Assembly: GCA_027623315.1 (NCBI GenBank)
Contig: JAQBYD010000002.1
Span: 116,140 to 157,140, forward strand
Direction of reading: 5' to 3'
Length of the DNA stretch: 41,001 bases
Source of the DNA: Verrucomicrobiota bacterium
GTDB taxonomy: Bacteria; Verrucomicrobiota; Kiritimatiellia; CAJWTS01
Shown: in pieces, positions 1-8,291 of the stretch
Layout of the letters: the number at the start of each line of letters is the position of its first letter
How positions within the stretch are numbered: the stretch's first letter is position 1
Notes under the pieces: model-generated
What the model saw: only the letters and a program-made list of their open reading frames with translations
What the model was told of the DNA's origin: nothing
Database searches by the model: none
Program-made: the position numbers and the translations under genes

Positions 1-652
1 GCAATCTGAGCGGCTCCCAGAATGCGACGCGCGCCAGTCGACCAGTGACAGCCTCATGAGTGGACTCTGGACCGCTCAAGGATTCGTCCGTCTCCCCGGA
101 TTTGATCCTCGCGATGGTCTCGCTGACCGCGAGCATGATTGCGCTTTGGTCGGCGGAATCACGAATAGCCCAGTGCAGCGGGCGCAACCCCTTGGCGGTC
201 TGGGACTGCAAGTCGGCACCCAGCGAGAGAAGAAGACCTACCACGTTCGTCGCATCTTTGCGCGCAGCCCAGTGCAGGGGTGTAATGCCGTGATCGGTCG
301 GAGCATCCAGATCGGCACCCGTGACGATCAAGTACTCGACGCAGCGCGCCGCGTCGCGTCCGGCCGCCCAGTGCAAGGGGGTGAATCCATTCTCGGTTCG
401 AGCGTTATAGTCCGCGCCATGCTTGAGAAGCAGAATTAGAAGATCGAGGCGATTGCGGGCCGCCGCAATGTGCAGGGCTGTGACCCCGCCGCGCGCCGGT
501 GCATTGACCACGTCGCGCGGAATTTCGCGAAGGATCTCGACAGATGCGGTAAAGTCCCCCCGGTTCACGGCGTCGTGCAGGGGGCCGGCCGTAAGGGGGG
601 CCTGTCCAGCGATCACGGCACTGAAAAGAGAGAGAAGAACCGCACGCTTCAT
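1..652 (-). CDS. Exported ankyrin-repeat protein, 3' end beyond the window
   Basis: The minus-strand frame opens at ATG 652-650 and stays open to base 1, giving at least 217 residues; the C-terminus lies outside. The start MKRAVLLSLFSAVIAGQAP is a plausible Sec signal peptide. About five ankyrin repeats follow, with recurring TPLHWAA / ALHIAAA cores and GADL / GADY turns (roughly residues 25-165). Ankyrin repeats bind other proteins, so the partner is probably periplasmic, but nothing in the sequence names it. The start codon overlaps the stop of the upstream membrane-protein gene by four bases (ATGA), so translation is likely coupled. It is the last visible gene of the Bat-type run. Repeat family is certain; function is unknown. 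Confidence 0.85.
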   Translation of the reverse strand, partial: MKRAVLLSLFSAVIAGQAPLTAGPLHDAVNRGDFTASVEILREIPRDVVNAPARGGVTALHIAAARNRLDLLILLLKHGADYNARTENGFTPLHWAAGRDAARCVEYLIVTGADLDAPTDHGITPLHWAARKDATNVVGLLLSLGADLQSQTAKGLRPLHWAIRDSADQSAIMLAVSETIARIKSGETDESLSGPESTHEAVTGRLARVAFWEPLRL

Positions 653-1026
653 GCGATATCCAACCCATGCTGTCTCAATGCCCAGTCCCGGTACTGGTTC
701 CGATACCCTCGCATCGCATCCAGGATGCTGTAGGTATAGACGACGATCCAGATGATGAGGATTGCCACCAACGGGCGCCAGTTTTCAGTGACGGAGGAGT
801 CGGGAGTCTGGGAAAAATCGGCGAGTTGAATGTAGTAGGTCTTGAAGATCGGAATCAGCAGTATGACGGCCGCCACGAAGAGTCCGCCCGTCAAAATGGC
901 GATAACGAGCCCGGCAAGCACGCGCCCCTGCATTAGTTGCCCAATCCCGGGATAGACCATGGCGTTGATATAGATCGCGAGACGCGTCGGCGGCGGATCC
1001 GTGTTGATGGGGACGGGACCAGACAT
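649..1026 (-). CDS. Small integral membrane protein, DUF5683/TM2-like
   Basis: This 125-residue protein has an N-terminal hydrophobic stretch with the segment YPGIGQLMQGR (residues 25-35), resembling the PGxGQ-x-GR turn of TM2/DUF5683-type proteins. Strong membrane segments follow at about 36-61 and 86-104. The C-terminus is short and charged (RGYRNQYRDW). An AGGA lies about ten bases before the ATG. It sits between the Bat fusions and the ankyrin gene and overlaps the latter by ATGA. No catalytic residues are visible. The family resemblance rests on the short glycine motif and the size, so the assignment is tentative; a membrane protein of unknown role is certain. Confidence 0.75.
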   Translation of the reverse strand: MSGPVPINTDPPPTRLAIYINAMVYPGIGQLMQGRVLAGLVIAILTGGLFVAAVILLIPIFKTYYIQLADFSQTPDSSVTENWRPLVAILIIWIVVYTYSILDAMRGYRNQYRDWALRQHGLDIA

Positions 1027-1103
1027 GGTGAGTGCATCCTAGCGCCAGATTAAGTGAAGATCGATCAAGATCACGATTAAGGCGGTTCAGGCTGAGCGTC
1101 GCA

Positions 1104-1157
1104 AGCCCGGACATCTCACACTTTTTCGTAGTAGGAAAAGTGTGAGATATCCGGGCT
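1104..1157. repeat. Long near-perfect inverted repeat (hairpin) after the second BatD/E gene
   Basis: The arms are 1104-1125 (AGCCCGGACATCTCACACTT start) and about 1136-1157. They pair over roughly 22 bases with one mismatch (C/T at position 9 of the arm) around a loop of about 10 bases containing CGTAGTAG. The right arm overlaps the TAG stop of the minus-strand gene by two bases. No T-run follows on either strand, so it is not a classical intrinsic terminator. It could be a dispersed palindromic (REP-like) element, an mRNA-stabilising 3' hairpin, or a partial attenuator between the fusion gene and the two downstream genes. Confidence 0.8.
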
Positions 1158-2997
1158 AGAGGACGACGCGTCCGACCGCACTTCGCTCGACCCAGCCACG
1201 GTCCCCATTAGCTTCGATTTTGATCCAGTCGGCGTGCGATTCGAGAAGTTCGACGGCGGAGCCTTCTCGAAGCGGGAACTGAACACGCGCGCTACGCATC
1301 GGGCCGAAGCGGGCCTTGGACTCGGTCATCACGATCGCCTGGTTGCGGTTCGCGGGAGCTTCCCAAGTCCAGGCGCCATAGGCTGAAAACGCAGCACCGG
1401 CGACCAGTACGGCGTAGAGAAGCGTAGCCGGGATCGGTACCCCCGGCGAGAGCCGGCGTGCAACGGCGATCAGCACCAGCATCCAGTACGAGGCGGTCGC
1501 GAGTAGGGTCCATCCGTCCAGTTGAAGCCGATCCCATGCATCGATTCGATAGACGAGTAAATCCGGCACGGCGGCGATAGCGGACAGGCGGGTCAGGTTC
1601 GTTTTGAATCCTTCGTTGCCAGGGGCCAGTCGATAGGCACGCGCATAGTTCAGTACCGCATGGCCGAGGTGCCCCGAGAGGTAGTGGCTGCTGCCGAGGT
1701 TGTAGAAAAGCGCAGGAGTTCGCGGAACCATGTCCGCTTCCGCTTCGTACAGAGCCGCCGCTTCCCTGAAATCTTCTTTCTGCTGGGCGTCAAACGCCCG
1801 CATGGCGGTGTCGGTCGGCGTTTGGAAAGCGCTGACCAGCGTGATGCACGGTATTGCCGCTGCGATCAAGAGCAGGCTCAGAGCGGCGCTCCTGCCGCGC
1901 CGCCGGCGTGTGAGCAGTGGGAGACCAAGGTAGATTGCCATCGGAACCGCCTGCAGCGTCCAAAACCCTTTCCTCCGGTAGAGCGGCGGCGGTGCATCGG
2001 ACCAGGCGGAGGGCGGGATCGGCGTCGTGTCGATCGTAATGACTTCGTCCGGCGTTCTGGTTTCCGAATAGACTGCTGCCCGGTCACGATGCATGTCGCG
2101 CCGTTCCTTGAAGGTGAGCGTGAAGGGGCCACGCGTTACGGATTGATACGCGCGCTTCTGACTGTCGAAGTAGGAGAAACGGATCGCCGATATGGCATGC
2201 GCGTTCGTGCTGAGAGGGACAACGATCTTTTCGAAACGGCGCAGGCCAGGATCATCGCTGGGAATGGATCGCGTCGGATAGGCCTTGAAGGAATCTCCCA
2301 GTTCAACCGCGGGCGGATCAAAGTCCGGCAATGGATTTGGCGACCTAACGGTCATCGTGATCGTCACGAGATCTCCGGGGGCCGGTTCGACGGAATCGAC
2401 TTCGACGTCAAATGATGCCGTTCCTATGACTCCGGAGTAATCATCAGGCCGCCCGGCTTGCGGGACCGAGGAGACCGTTATGCGGACCGGGATCACCGGA
2501 ATCTGGACCGAGTTAAAGCGTAAGGTCGAGAATATGCCGTGCGTGCGACGTACGACGGTGGCCACCAGCGTCGGCGCCAACCGTATGACTCCCGCTTCAG
2601 GTGCGACCGCTTTGACCCGGTAACGTTGAATCTGGCGACGATCGCCAAGCTGGCGGTCCTCGGTGGAGAGGGGACGACTGAAGGGCCGCAGGCTCAAGAC
2701 TCGATTATCCGGCAGTCCGTTGAGCTGTAGCTCGTTGGAGATCTCCGGGCCATCCGAGTACACGCTGAAGTAGAGTGCGAAGGCCTCCCCGGCATAGATG
2801 TGCTCGCGGTCCACCTCAAACGTAGCGACGAGGGGTCCGCGCACGGGGTCATTCGTCTGCGCAACTCCCGGCATGGCCATGCAGCCGGCGATCACAATGG
2901 CTGCTGCGACGGTCGGTAGGGCCTGCTGGCGTGCCCTGCTGGCGCTGGCCCTCCAGATCACGGGGTCACCTGTTGGGAGGGTTCGGGTGTCAGCCAT
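1156..2997 (-). CDS. BatD-BatE-type fusion with C-terminal SH3-like domain (copy 2)
   Basis: A 613-residue envelope protein. A hydrophobic export segment lies at about 28-46. Beta-rich BatD-like repeats follow (about 50-320; GEAFALYFSVYSDG, then a second module with PGDLVTITMTV). A membrane segment is near 350, and a signal-like hydrophobic stretch after RRRRGRSAALSL marks the junction. Next come TPR repeats (FYNLGSSHYLSGHLGHAVLN), two membrane segments, and a bacterial SH3-like end (GSAVELLESHADWIKIEA...GDRGWVERS). BatD and BatE belong to the Bacteroides aerotolerance locus; the SH3 end may bind peptidoglycan or a partner. The start ATG overlaps the preceding BatD/E gene by 40 bases; an internal start at about residue 40 would remove the overlap but damage the export signal. 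Exact function is unknown. Confidence 0.85.
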   Translation of the reverse strand: MADTRTLPTGDPVIWRASASRARQQALPTVAAAIVIAGCMAMPGVAQTNDPVRGPLVATFEVDREHIYAGEAFALYFSVYSDGPEISNELQLNGLPDNRVLSLRPFSRPLSTEDRQLGDRRQIQRYRVKAVAPEAGVIRLAPTLVATVVRRTHGIFSTLRFNSVQIPVIPVRITVSSVPQAGRPDDYSGVIGTASFDVEVDSVEPAPGDLVTITMTVRSPNPLPDFDPPAVELGDSFKAYPTRSIPSDDPGLRRFEKIVVPLSTNAHAISAIRFSYFDSQKRAYQSVTRGPFTLTFKERRDMHRDRAAVYSETRTPDEVITIDTTPIPPSAWSDAPPPLYRRKGFWTLQAVPMAIYLGLPLLTRRRRGRSAALSLLLIAAAIPCITLVSAFQTPTDTAMRAFDAQQKEDFREAAALYEAEADMVPRTPALFYNLGSSHYLSGHLGHAVLNYARAYRLAPGNEGFKTNLTRLSAIAAVPDLLVYRIDAWDRLQLDGWTLLATASYWMLVLIAVARRLSPGVPIPATLLYAVLVAGAAFSAYGAWTWEAPANRNQAIVMTESKARFGPMRSARVQFPLREGSAVELLESHADWIKIEANGDRGWVERSAVGRVVL

Positions 2998-5516
2998 GCT
3001 GCGCTCGACGCGCCGGCTTCGGATTCGGCGTAAAGATCGGTGGCCGCGCTATAGCCAAACATGGCGAACGCGGCGATGGCGCCCGCGAGTACGTAGCGCC
3101 AACGCATGAAGCCGGTGAATCGCAGGAGAGCCGCAACCCAGCACGCTGAGAAGGCCAGGGCACAGATCAACAAACGGGTTTCGAGGCTCAAGCGGTAGTG
3201 CCAGAACAGGACGACGCGATACCACGGCAGGCCGGCTTCGGGGTCCTCATCGCGCTTGGCAATCGCGAGGGCCAGATTATGCTCGATGTCCTCGTGGTGC
3301 CCCATGTACCGCTCGGCGCGCAACAGGTGGCGAATTCCGTCGTCATATCGCTTCGCACCCAGGAGTGCAGTTCCGAGGTTATAGAACAGCGGGCCGTTGC
3401 GAACGCCGCCGTCGATGAGGCGCTGATAGACGACCGCGGCGGAGATGTACTCGTCCGGCGTCTCCGCGGACGAGAGCAGGCTATTGGCCTGGTTCCATGC
3501 GAATGTATGAACGGATTCCTGTCCCGCGCACATCCCGGGAACGAGTAGGCTCGCCAGGATGATCATAGGCAGAGGGTTCGCCTTGAGCTGACGCCCCGCG
3601 CTCATCGTATAAGCTTCGATGCAACGTTTGGCGGTGTCGATATCTTCAGCGAGAGATGCCGCCGGTTCGATGCCGCCGAAGTGGTCGTTGTAGTGTTGCT
3701 CGAAAATGGATGCGAGATCGCCGGGTACGGGCTGGTCCGCCGGTTGCAGTGTCTTGATGATTCGCTCGACGTCAGGCGGTGCAAGGGACGCGCCGGGGCG
3801 TTCGGCAATCGCCCCCACGTACTCGCCAATGGCTTGAATCAGCGCGGAGCGTGCGTCACGTGGGGAGGCGGAGGCGGGGTCGGCCCCCGCCAGCCGGCGC
3901 AGGGCGGCATGGCGAGCGTCGCGTCGTCGGCGCACCGGGGACCGTTGAATCAACCGTCGCCGCGCCTGGCTGGCCGAAACGCATAGCAGGAAAGCCGCCG
4001 GCCCGAAACCCGCGATTCCCAGCAGCACGGGAACGCGGGCAATTGGAGCGGTGTAGGCCCCCGTCCCCGAGACTGCTACCGGCGCCATCAGGCCGCTCGT
4101 TCGCGCCTGGGTATGGGGAGACGACGTGACGGCGTTCGTCTCGGCGGCAATCAGGTCGGCGGCCTGGATCTGTACGGAGGGATTCACGCGAATCGGGAGC
4201 GGCACGGTTTGAACCGTTTGATACTTCCTGGCGCTGACGTCGAAATACGAGATGTTGATGGGGGGTAGCTCGTAGGTTCCATCCACCTGCGGGCGCAGCG
4301 TAAAGGTATAGGTGATGCTCTCGTCGGTTCGGTTGACCTGCGCGGTATCCTCGTATACACGAAAACGGTCCAGGAGCCGGGGTTGCTTACTCAGCTGGAG
4401 CATGGTCGCGTTCTCGAAGTGCGCTTGCCCCTCCACGGTGACCGCCAGGGTAAGCGGGTCGCCAACGCGGCAGGTCTGAGCATCCAGTTTTGCGTCGGCG
4501 GTAATATTGCTTCCAATGATTCCGACGTAGGCCTCCGGGCGTCCCTCGTCCGGCGGTGGCACAACGCGAACCGTCGCGGCCCGCCCTATGGCGTAGATCG
4601 GCTGTGTCTCGGCTCTGCCGAGGGGATCAACCTTCACCGGAATGTCGCCTTTAAGCGTTGCCGGGCCGAAAACGTAGTCGCCCAATTCACGTGCCGTATA
4701 GGTGACAGAGATCGAGTACTCGAAGTAGCTCAGCCCGGCGCGCTCGACCACGCGGCGATCGAATGCGAATTTGGCGGGTTCCTTATCAGAGAAGAAGCTG
4801 CCAAGACCGAGTGGGCTTGCGGTTACGGTGTAGTCGTTAAGCAGCAGGCCGGCCTGGGTGCGGCTCGCAATCCGGGATTGCAGCAGTTTCTCCAGTTCGG
4901 GCACCGGACCTTCGAGCCCGCTGGCGGCGTTGTTGGCAAGATACTCCGCCGACAGCTTGGGCGGCGCAGAGGGAATCATGGGGTCGGTGTCCTGGAATCG
5001 CTCCGAGAGGCGCTTGATCAACACGCGCATGGTCACGCTAAAGCTTTCGTCGATAAAGATTTCGGAGCGGGACGAATCGACTTCGATGATGACGATATCC
5101 TGCGCTTCGATATCGAGAACTTCAATCGGTGGCGATCGGCCGGTCAGGCGGCGATCTTCGGCGTTGGATGTGATCGGCCCGAAGATAAACTTTCCCGGAG
5201 CCGTGGGGGTCACCTCGTAAATAAACTCGTACCCCGTAAAGCTGTCGATTCGTGAACGTCCGTTGATGATGACGATGCTGCGCCGGCTGACGTCGCGACC
5301 GCCTAGACGTTTGATGGTGCATCCCTCAAAACCCATCATGTCGGGCTCGCCAGGGTCTCGCGCACCGCTGATCTTGACGTGGATGATCACCGATTCACCC
5401 ACATAGATCCTGTCGCGGTTGACGGTGATCTCCATGCTTGGCTCGGCGGCCGGGACGGCCTGGCCGATTAGCCAGAGCATCGGCAGGATCGTCGTCAGGG
5501 TCGGAGCATGATGCAT
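2958..5516 (-). CDS. BatD-BatE-type fusion protein (copy 1)
   Basis: An 852-residue protein with a signal peptide (about 1-24), then the BatD/oxygen-tolerance architecture: repeated beta modules beginning MEITVNRDRIYVGESVII and the terminal module GDPLTLAVTVEG (about 345-445). A membrane helix follows at about 490-512, then an alpha-helical cytoplasmic stretch. At residue 638 a second signal-like segment starts (MSAGRQLKANPLPMIILASL), followed by TPR repeats (FYNLGTALLGAKRYDDGIRH) and two closing membrane helices. This second half matches BatE. GAGGA lies about twelve bases before the ATG. The layout suggests BatD and a formerly separate, independently exported BatE joined head to tail. It lies 11 bases after the BatB fusion gene, in the same operon. 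Confidence 0.88.
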   Translation of the reverse strand: MHHAPTLTTILPMLWLIGQAVPAAEPSMEITVNRDRIYVGESVIIHVKISGARDPGEPDMMGFEGCTIKRLGGRDVSRRSIVIINGRSRIDSFTGYEFIYEVTPTAPGKFIFGPITSNAEDRRLTGRSPPIEVLDIEAQDIVIIEVDSSRSEIFIDESFSVTMRVLIKRLSERFQDTDPMIPSAPPKLSAEYLANNAASGLEGPVPELEKLLQSRIASRTQAGLLLNDYTVTASPLGLGSFFSDKEPAKFAFDRRVVERAGLSYFEYSISVTYTARELGDYVFGPATLKGDIPVKVDPLGRAETQPIYAIGRAATVRVVPPPDEGRPEAYVGIIGSNITADAKLDAQTCRVGDPLTLAVTVEGQAHFENATMLQLSKQPRLLDRFRVYEDTAQVNRTDESITYTFTLRPQVDGTYELPPINISYFDVSARKYQTVQTVPLPIRVNPSVQIQAADLIAAETNAVTSSPHTQARTSGLMAPVAVSGTGAYTAPIARVPVLLGIAGFGPAAFLLCVSASQARRRLIQRSPVRRRRDARHAALRRLAGADPASASPRDARSALIQAIGEYVGAIAERPGASLAPPDVERIIKTLQPADQPVPGDLASIFEQHYNDHFGGIEPAASLAEDIDTAKRCIEAYTMSAGRQLKANPLPMIILASLLVPGMCAGQESVHTFAWNQANSLLSSAETPDEYISAAVVYQRLIDGGVRNGPLFYNLGTALLGAKRYDDGIRHLLRAERYMGHHEDIEHNLALAIAKRDEDPEAGLPWYRVVLFWHYRLSLETRLLICALAFSACWVAALLRFTGFMRWRYVLAGAIAAFAMFGYSAATDLYAESEAGASSAAWLTPEPSQQVTP

Positions 5517-5527
5517 CGAGGAATCCT

Positions 5528-8218
5528 CTACCAGTCTTGCCCCAACGAGGGCATGTGTAGATGCTGTCGCCGCTTCTTCTCGTCGAGATAGTCCTTCTCT
5601 CGTTGGAGGACCTTGTCTAGAAGGCGTTCCGTTTCTTCCTGGCTCAGGGTGGCTTCCTGCTGCTCGGGTTCAGGTGCTTCCTCCGGTTCGGGTTCCTCCT
5701 GCGGTGGTTGCTGATCCTGCTCCGGATCCTGCTGGGCGTCTGATTGCGGGTCCTGCTCTTGGTCCTCTTGTTTCTGATCCTGCTCTTGCTCCTGATCTTC
5801 CTGCTGGTCCTGTGGGTCCGGCTCCTGTGCCTGCTGGGGTAGCAGGGCTTCGATCTGCTTGAGCAGTTCGAGGCTGCGTTGTTGGGCCGCTATGGAGTCG
5901 GGTAGGGCCTTATCCTCGATATGCTTGAGCGCCGCCGTTTGCCGGCCGATCGCCTCTTCGGTCAGTCGCACAATCTCCGCGCGCTGCTCCGGGGTCAGAG
6001 CGGGCGCGTTGGTGGATGGCTCGGTTGGGCTGGTTGCCGGCGCGGGTGCCGGGGTTCCTTCGGGAAAGGCTTCGCTGAAACGGTCCAGAAAGAGCCGCGT
6101 CAACCCGGCGGACTCCTGCTGCTGGTAGGCGAGGGCCTCCATCGCGCGCTCCGTCGCGTCCGCGCCGAGCGCGGTGGATACTTTGAACACGTTGGTCTGT
6201 CGCGTGATGTCTTCGCTGAGCAGGGGATGGTAGGGCGCCATGCCTTTCCAAAGGCCGTAGATCTCGGACTCGGCCTGGATCGCCGGTTCGTAGGCCTCCA
6301 TCTTCAGGTCGCGCAGGCTGCGTCCAGCATCCTGCATGCGGGATCGCGTCTCATCGAGAAAGTGGGAGAGTTTCTCGAGTTGCTCCTTGTCGGGCGGGTT
6401 CTCGGCTTCTGACTGCGCGCCGTGCAGAACCGCCTTGAGGGGAATGGCCAGGTCCGCATTGTCCGTTTGAAGGGACGCGAGTTGCTCAAACATTTCGATG
6501 CGCTCGGGTGTGTCATTGGTGAACGCGTCCGGCATAACTTCAATGATTTCCCGTTGCCGTTTCAGAATCTGGTCCGCAAGTTGAAAGGGATGTGACGATC
6601 CGTGCTCCGCCATCAGCCTGGCGACATGCGCCGCATCCGCGGCTGCGGGGAGTTTGTCCTGGACGACGGCGAGGTTGCGCAACGCGGATGCATGCTTGGG
6701 CGAGAGTCGTGCCGCTTGCTGGAATCGCTGACCGGAATCGCGTAGCAGGCGCTCACGCTCAATCGCCGCGGTGCTATGCGGTGTCTCGGAATCCTGGTCG
6801 TGGGCCGCACGGTACTGCACGACGCCCAGGGCGTACTCCGTGTCGAAAGGCGCCTTCGTCTTCTGCATGCTCATCTGCTCGAGCAGTTCGGCCGACTTCT
6901 TGAACGACCCGGCCTTGTAGTATGCGATTGCCGCGTTGTGATGGAAGTCGTGCTGGGACTTCTGGGTTGCGCCATCGGCGGCCGCCTCGAAGGTCTTCGC
7001 GGCCTTCTCGTAGAGCCCAAGCCGATAGAACTGCTGGGCCTTTCGTGCTCCGGTGCGTCCAGGGGCAATATCGGAAAGCTCATCATCCTGCCTCTCCACG
7101 GGGGTGGTGGCGTTCGTCTGGGCCAGCGTGTTGCTGGTGGTCAGCAACAGCGCAAGACCAGCTGCGATGTTGCGCAGCGGTGGAGGGACGGTGACGGGTC
7201 GTGACGTCCTTGCCTGACGGGCCAGTCGGCCCCGACTCAGAAAAGATCCGGCAAGAAGGCAAAGCAGTCCCGGGAGGAGAAAGATCTGGAAACGTTCAAT
7301 CTTTCTCCGCCGCACGGACTCTTCTAGGTCCTGGCTGGTGATACGACTCATATGCTGCCGGTAGATCGTGCCGAGTGTGCTCTCGCTCAGGCTTGCACGC
7401 CCGACAGGGAGGTAGGCCCCGCCGGTGCTCCTGGCGAGAGTGCTCAAGATCTCGTGGTTAAGCCGAGTCAAGACATCTTCGCCGTCATGCTGTAGATACG
7501 CCCCTCGCTTCTCCTCGCTTGGAATCCTGGCGCCTTTAGGGTCACCCAATCCAACCGCAAAGATGGGGATTCCGCGCTCGCCTGCTTCGGCGGCCTTCTG
7601 TGCGGCGGACCCTGAGAGGTCCTCTCCGTCTGATATGAGGATCATGGCCTTATGGGAGCCATGATCGCTCTCGAAGGTATCCAGCGCGGCGCGAATGGCG
7701 TCCCCGATATCCGTCCTGCCGCGCGGAGCGGAATCGATGTCAACGCCGTCCAGCACCTGCTTGAGGTAGGTATGATCCGTCGTGAGAGGGCAGAGCAGGT
7801 TGGCCTTACCGCTGAACGCGATGAGAGCGACCCGGTCGCCATGAATCTCGCGGATCAAGTCCAGGAGGTCGGCCTTGGCACGTCCGAGGCGGTTCGGATG
7901 AACGTCGCGCGCCAGCATCGATCGCGAGACGTCCAGCGCGATCACCAGGTCGCGGCCGCGTTGGTAGACCGTCTCTTCGCGACTTCCCCACTGTGGGCGC
8001 GCGACGGCGAGCAGGGCCAGCGTCATGCCGGGCACGAGCAGGGCGAGCTGAAGGAGGAATCGACGGTAGGGCGCAGGCGGAGCGAGTTTGAGTCGCAGGG
8101 CATCAGAGAAATGGGCCGCCAGGAGACGTTCCTTGCGGCGGAAAAGATAATAGGCCATGACCCCGGCGAGCGGTATCAACCAGAGCAGATATAGTACCCA
8201 TGGAGTGTGGAAGGTCAT
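5528..8218 (-). CDS. BatB-like VWA membrane protein fused to a TPR (BatC-like) module
   Basis: An 896-residue protein. Two N-terminal membrane helices (about 7-25 and 54-74) lead to a von Willebrand A domain with intact metal site: DVSRS (D96, S98, S100), T169 and D197 in ISDGED. A third helix at about 310-328 closes the BatB part. A signal-like hydrophobic segment (about 350-368) precedes TPR repeats (KAQQFYRLGLYEKAAKTFEAA and following). A long helical region comes next, then a low-complexity Gln/Glu/Asp/Pro stretch (about 795-865) and a charged coiled tail. BatB and BatC are often adjacent genes; here they form one chain. The likely role is a scaffold at the inner membrane working with MoxR and BatA. 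Confidence 0.9.
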   Translation of the reverse strand: MTFHTPWVLYLLWLIPLAGVMAYYLFRRKERLLAAHFSDALRLKLAPPAPYRRFLLQLALLVPGMTLALLAVARPQWGSREETVYQRGRDLVIALDVSRSMLARDVHPNRLGRAKADLLDLIREIHGDRVALIAFSGKANLLCPLTTDHTYLKQVLDGVDIDSAPRGRTDIGDAIRAALDTFESDHGSHKAMILISDGEDLSGSAAQKAAEAGERGIPIFAVGLGDPKGARIPSEEKRGAYLQHDGEDVLTRLNHEILSTLARSTGGAYLPVGRASLSESTLGTIYRQHMSRITSQDLEESVRRRKIERFQIFLLPGLLCLLAGSFLSRGRLARQARTSRPVTVPPPLRNIAAGLALLLTTSNTLAQTNATTPVERQDDELSDIAPGRTGARKAQQFYRLGLYEKAAKTFEAAADGATQKSQHDFHHNAAIAYYKAGSFKKSAELLEQMSMQKTKAPFDTEYALGVVQYRAAHDQDSETPHSTAAIERERLLRDSGQRFQQAARLSPKHASALRNLAVVQDKLPAAADAAHVARLMAEHGSSHPFQLADQILKRQREIIEVMPDAFTNDTPERIEMFEQLASLQTDNADLAIPLKAVLHGAQSEAENPPDKEQLEKLSHFLDETRSRMQDAGRSLRDLKMEAYEPAIQAESEIYGLWKGMAPYHPLLSEDITRQTNVFKVSTALGADATERAMEALAYQQQESAGLTRLFLDRFSEAFPEGTPAPAPATSPTEPSTNAPALTPEQRAEIVRLTEEAIGRQTAALKHIEDKALPDSIAAQQRSLELLKQIEALLPQQAQEPDPQDQQEDQEQEQDQKQEDQEQDPQSDAQQDPEQDQQPPQEEPEPEEAPEPEQQEATLSQEETERLLDKVLQREKDYLDEKKRRQHLHMPSLGQDW

Positions 8219-8291
8219 TTTCGGAGTGGGGACAGAATTAGACTCGAGATCGGGGGCCGCGGACCGTTTCTCTCGGAATGTGATGCAGCGT

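Noticed and set aside
405-668. An 87-residue minus-strand frame overlapping the ankyrin gene
   Set aside because: It is the ankyrin gene read in the wrong frame.
1660-2415. A long plus-strand open frame opposite the second BatD/E gene
   Set aside because: It is antisense to a clear domain-bearing gene, has no recognisable domain and is expected from GC-rich codon use.
4383-5255. A 290-residue plus-strand frame opposite the first BatD/E gene
   Set aside because: Rich in Arg, Gly and His with no family features; a mirror of the real coding frame.
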